Assembly (NCBI GenBank): GCA_934320655.1
Contig: CAKRFN010000010.1
Location: 1 to 64,000 of the forward strand
Source: an uncultured Eubacterium sp.
GTDB taxonomy: Bacteria > Bacillota > Clostridia > Lachnospirales > Lachnospiraceae
Length of the DNA: 64,000 bases
Direction: 5' to 3'
Below the pieces are notes generated by a model. The model was not told the DNA's origin. It ran no database searches and saw only the letters and a list, made by a program, of their open reading frames with translations. Position numbers and translations under genes: made by a program. This document shows positions 62,200-64,000 of this stretch, piece by piece (within the stretch, counting starts at the first letter, position 1; each line of letters starts with the position of its first letter).

Positions 62200-63897
62200 A
62201 TGCTAAAAGGCAGTATTCGTGCGACATTTACATGGGTGTTTATTTTTGCTTCTATTTTACCCATTATCATTGTCGGCATCTTTTCTTTTTACAATATTTC
62301 ACGGACAATACATATCAATTCGGAGACGCTCATCGCGGATAACCTTGAGCAGATTGATTCGAACCTGCACATTCGGCTGGATTCGTATAACGATCTGCTT
62401 TATCAGTTATATACGGATGATAATATGGTGCAGTGGGTTGAAAATCTCGATGATGGTGTGGATTATGCGCTGACGGTCAATCAGATGCGCCGCAGCCTGA
62501 ATGCACTGCTCAACTCGAAGGGATACATTCGGGCGATCACGGTCGTGACACCCGGCGGAAAGGCCGTCACCTATGACCAGATGAGCCCGATTTCCGGTGA
62601 GAGTGCGTGGATCGGCAATTTTTCCAAAAGCATTGATGAAATATATACGGAGAGTACGGTGGATGGCTATGCCCATATCTATGAGACACAGTATGCGACG
62701 ACATTTGCGAATCGGGATTATTATACATTTCACATCGTTCACCGGATCATCAATTACCGCGACATCACTAAACAGTGTGGAATCGTGATTTTGTCGCTGG
62801 ATCAGGAGCTGTTGGAGAATGTGTGCAACAATCAGGAGACGACAGATTTTATCTATATGATCAATGCCGAAGGGGAAAAAGTCTGTTATATGGATCAGGA
62901 TATTTCCGATTATCAGGAGAGATCCGCGTATTCGTATTATGATGAGGAGCTGGGGTGGACGATCTGCTATTATCATGACGATCGTGAGCTCACACAATCG
63001 CTGCACAGCCAGTTCGCATTGATGCTGGGCGTGGCGCTGATCACACTGCTGTTTGCATTTTTGATTTCCTCCGGTATTGAAAAGGATATGAGCCGGTCGA
63101 TCGCACTGCTGTTTCAGAGCATGAAGCGGATTGAGGCGGGAGATCTGTCTGCACGTGTGGATAACCGCAATATGTCTCCGGCAGAGATTTCCCATATTGC
63201 TGATGGGTTTAACAAAATGGTAGAAAAGCTCGATGAAGCCCAGCAAAACGAACGGGTTGCCACACAAAAGCAGCGCGAGGCACAGATTTCCGCGCTGGAA
63301 GCACAGATCAATCCGCATTTTCTGTACAATACACTCGATACGATCAACTGGATGGCGATTGACAAGGATGAGTACGATATCAGCAATGCGATCAATGCAT
63401 TGGCAAATATTTTCAGATACGCAATCGTCAACAGCAATCAGGAGGTCACAGTCAGGGAGGAGATCGAATGGCTCAGGCAGTATATCCATTTACAGCAGTT
63501 CCGGTTAAAAAACAGCTTTGCGTGCAAAATTGATGTTAATGCGGATGTGATGGACTGCAAGGTACATAAGCTGTTGATGCAGCCGTATGTTGAGAATTCG
63601 ATTATCCACGGATTTGAGGGAATGAAAGAAAACGCACTCCTTGAGGTAAAGCTGTTTACGCAGGAGGAGCATCTGATCATCCGGATCATAGACAATGGAG
63701 TCGGTATGCCGCAGGAGCTGCTGGCGCATATCAATTCGGGCTGCGAGGATATGACCGGGGACCGGACGCATATCGGTATGTCAAATGTGGCGATCCGGCT
63801 GCGTATGTACTATGGGGAATCGGCACGTGTGGAGGCATCGGGCGGCGCAGACGGCGGAACGTGTATTCAGATTACGATACCTTTAAAGAAAATGTAG
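62200..63897 (+). CDS. YesM-type sensor histidine kinase
   Basis: The start at 62200 (MLKGSIRATFTW) follows GGGTGGGGGA; the ATG at 62152 lies inside the terminator. The 565-residue protein has one transmembrane helix near residues 10-30, an external sensor region to about 265, a second helix (MLGVALITLLFAFLISSGI) and a HAMP domain. A coiled coil follows, then a His_kinase domain with His373 in INPHFLYNTLD and a HATPase_c domain (MQPYVENSIIHGF, IIDNGVGMP, IGMSNVAIRL). It senses an external glycan-related signal and phosphorylates the YesN protein encoded upstream. Separated from the permeases by a terminator. Confidence 0.94.
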   Translation: MLKGSIRATFTWVFIFASILPIIIVGIFSFYNISRTIHINSETLIADNLEQIDSNLHIRLDSYNDLLYQLYTDDNMVQWVENLDDGVDYALTVNQMRRSLNALLNSKGYIRAITVVTPGGKAVTYDQMSPISGESAWIGNFSKSIDEIYTESTVDGYAHIYETQYATTFANRDYYTFHIVHRIINYRDITKQCGIVILSLDQELLENVCNNQETTDFIYMINAEGEKVCYMDQDISDYQERSAYSYYDEELGWTICYYHDDRELTQSLHSQFALMLGVALITLLFAFLISSGIEKDMSRSIALLFQSMKRIEAGDLSARVDNRNMSPAEISHIADGFNKMVEKLDEAQQNERVATQKQREAQISALEAQINPHFLYNTLDTINWMAIDKDEYDISNAINALANIFRYAIVNSNQEVTVREEIEWLRQYIHLQQFRLKNSFACKIDVNADVMDCKVHKLLMQPYVENSIIHGFEGMKENALLEVKLFTQEEHLIIRIIDNGVGMPQELLAHINSGCEDMTGDRTHIGMSNVAIRLRMYYGESARVEASGGADGGTCIQITIPLKKM

Positions 63898-63898
63898 C

Positions 63899-63960
63899 TT
63901 AGAAAATTCTCCCTTTTTAAGATTTATTGCGTTTTGGAAATCCGCTTTCCAAAATATAAT
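63899..63960 (+). promoter_or_regulatory. Regulatory region of the gene beyond the right edge
   Basis: TTAGAAAATTCTCCC at 63899 repeats the motif found before the permease genes. The palindrome TTTTGGAAA-TCCGC-TTTCCAAAA (63932-63954) sits just before the -10 TATAAT (63955-63960). AAGGAGGGCAAA at 63989-64000 is a ribosome binding site, so a gene begins right after the window. Confidence 0.6.
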
Positions 63961-64000
63961 ACAAACATCATCAATGTTGAATTACATCAAGGAGGGCAAA

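Noticed and set aside
62407..63489. 360-codon ORF on the minus strand
   Set aside because: It is the antisense of the YesM kinase coding region, which has clear family motifs; the composition is typical of reverse-frame reading.
1..64000. CRISPR array, prophage or insertion sequence
   Set aside because: No regularly spaced repeats, phage structural genes or transposase-like ORFs were seen on either strand.

Overview
This window looks like a chromosomal segment of an anaerobic gut Firmicute of the Lachnospiraceae type. The markers are a type III glutamine synthetase, a class II fructose-bisphosphate aldolase, the hprK-murB-rapZ-whiA block, a YesN/YesM-type sugar regulatory system, many secreted proteins with bacterial Ig-like or transglutaminase-like domains, AGGAGG-type ribosome binding sites and a base composition near one half G+C. 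A motile Roseburia-like genus is plausible because one gene resembles the flagellar-locus protein YvyF. The genus is an inference only.

Region 1 (1-21,850) is envelope and signalling. It starts with a secreted transglutaminase-like protein and a broken sensor gene (degenerate GGDEF, frameshift) followed by a double-receiver response regulator whose end overlaps a lone cbiG. Next comes a surface-modification cassette: transglutaminase-like membrane protein, DUF4358 lipoprotein, MBOAT O-acyltransferase and DHHW protein, with a non-coding repeat between the last two. An ECF sigma factor with a putative anti-sigma partner and a DUF4349 lipoprotein follow, then a large Ig-like secreted protein, a WYL regulator with a zinc-ribbon partner, a DUF212 protein, a MATE exporter and a MerR regulator. 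The MerR gene diverges from a secreted SH3/copper-amine-oxidase-like protein that has a MerR-type promoter with a 19-bp spacer.

Region 2 (21,870-41,160) is housekeeping: pyrG, ftsH, uvrC, hprK, an M18 aminopeptidase, murB, rapZ, a short whiA, a lipid kinase, fba, type III glutamine synthetase, yigZ and a class A penicillin-binding protein. Between hprK and the aminopeptidase lies a second copy of the non-coding repeat, with terminal inverted repeats and a long internal hairpin.

Region 3 (41,160-55,800) is accessory and partly richer in A+T. It holds an HTH + AAA-ATPase-like + PD-(D/E)XK protein whose promoter sits in a 40-bp palindrome, an XRE regulator facing a large secreted protein across an operator-like promoter, an alpha-galactosidase/ABC importer locus with an AraC regulator, and a second secreted protein that is a paralogue of the first. 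I infer that the AraC protein acts at repeated TGTCA-N5-TGNCA sites in front of both the galactosidase gene and the transporter genes.

Region 4 (55,800-64,000) holds an ECF cobalt/nickel importer (fused CbiMN, CbiQ, CbiO), a tRNA-Gln with its own promoter and terminator, and a YesN regulator, two sugar permeases and a YesM kinase. A shared upstream motif marks the permease genes and the gene that must start just past the right edge; that gene is probably the missing binding protein.

The best candidates for undescribed biology are the structured repeat family (8,285-8,553 and 28,680-29,175), the self-palindromic HTH-AAA-nuclease gene (41,161-43,128), and the two modular secreted paralogues with the XRE switch. 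No CRISPR array, prophage, transposase gene or rRNA was seen. Coordinates, motif positions and pairings were worked out by eye; no database search or folding program was run.
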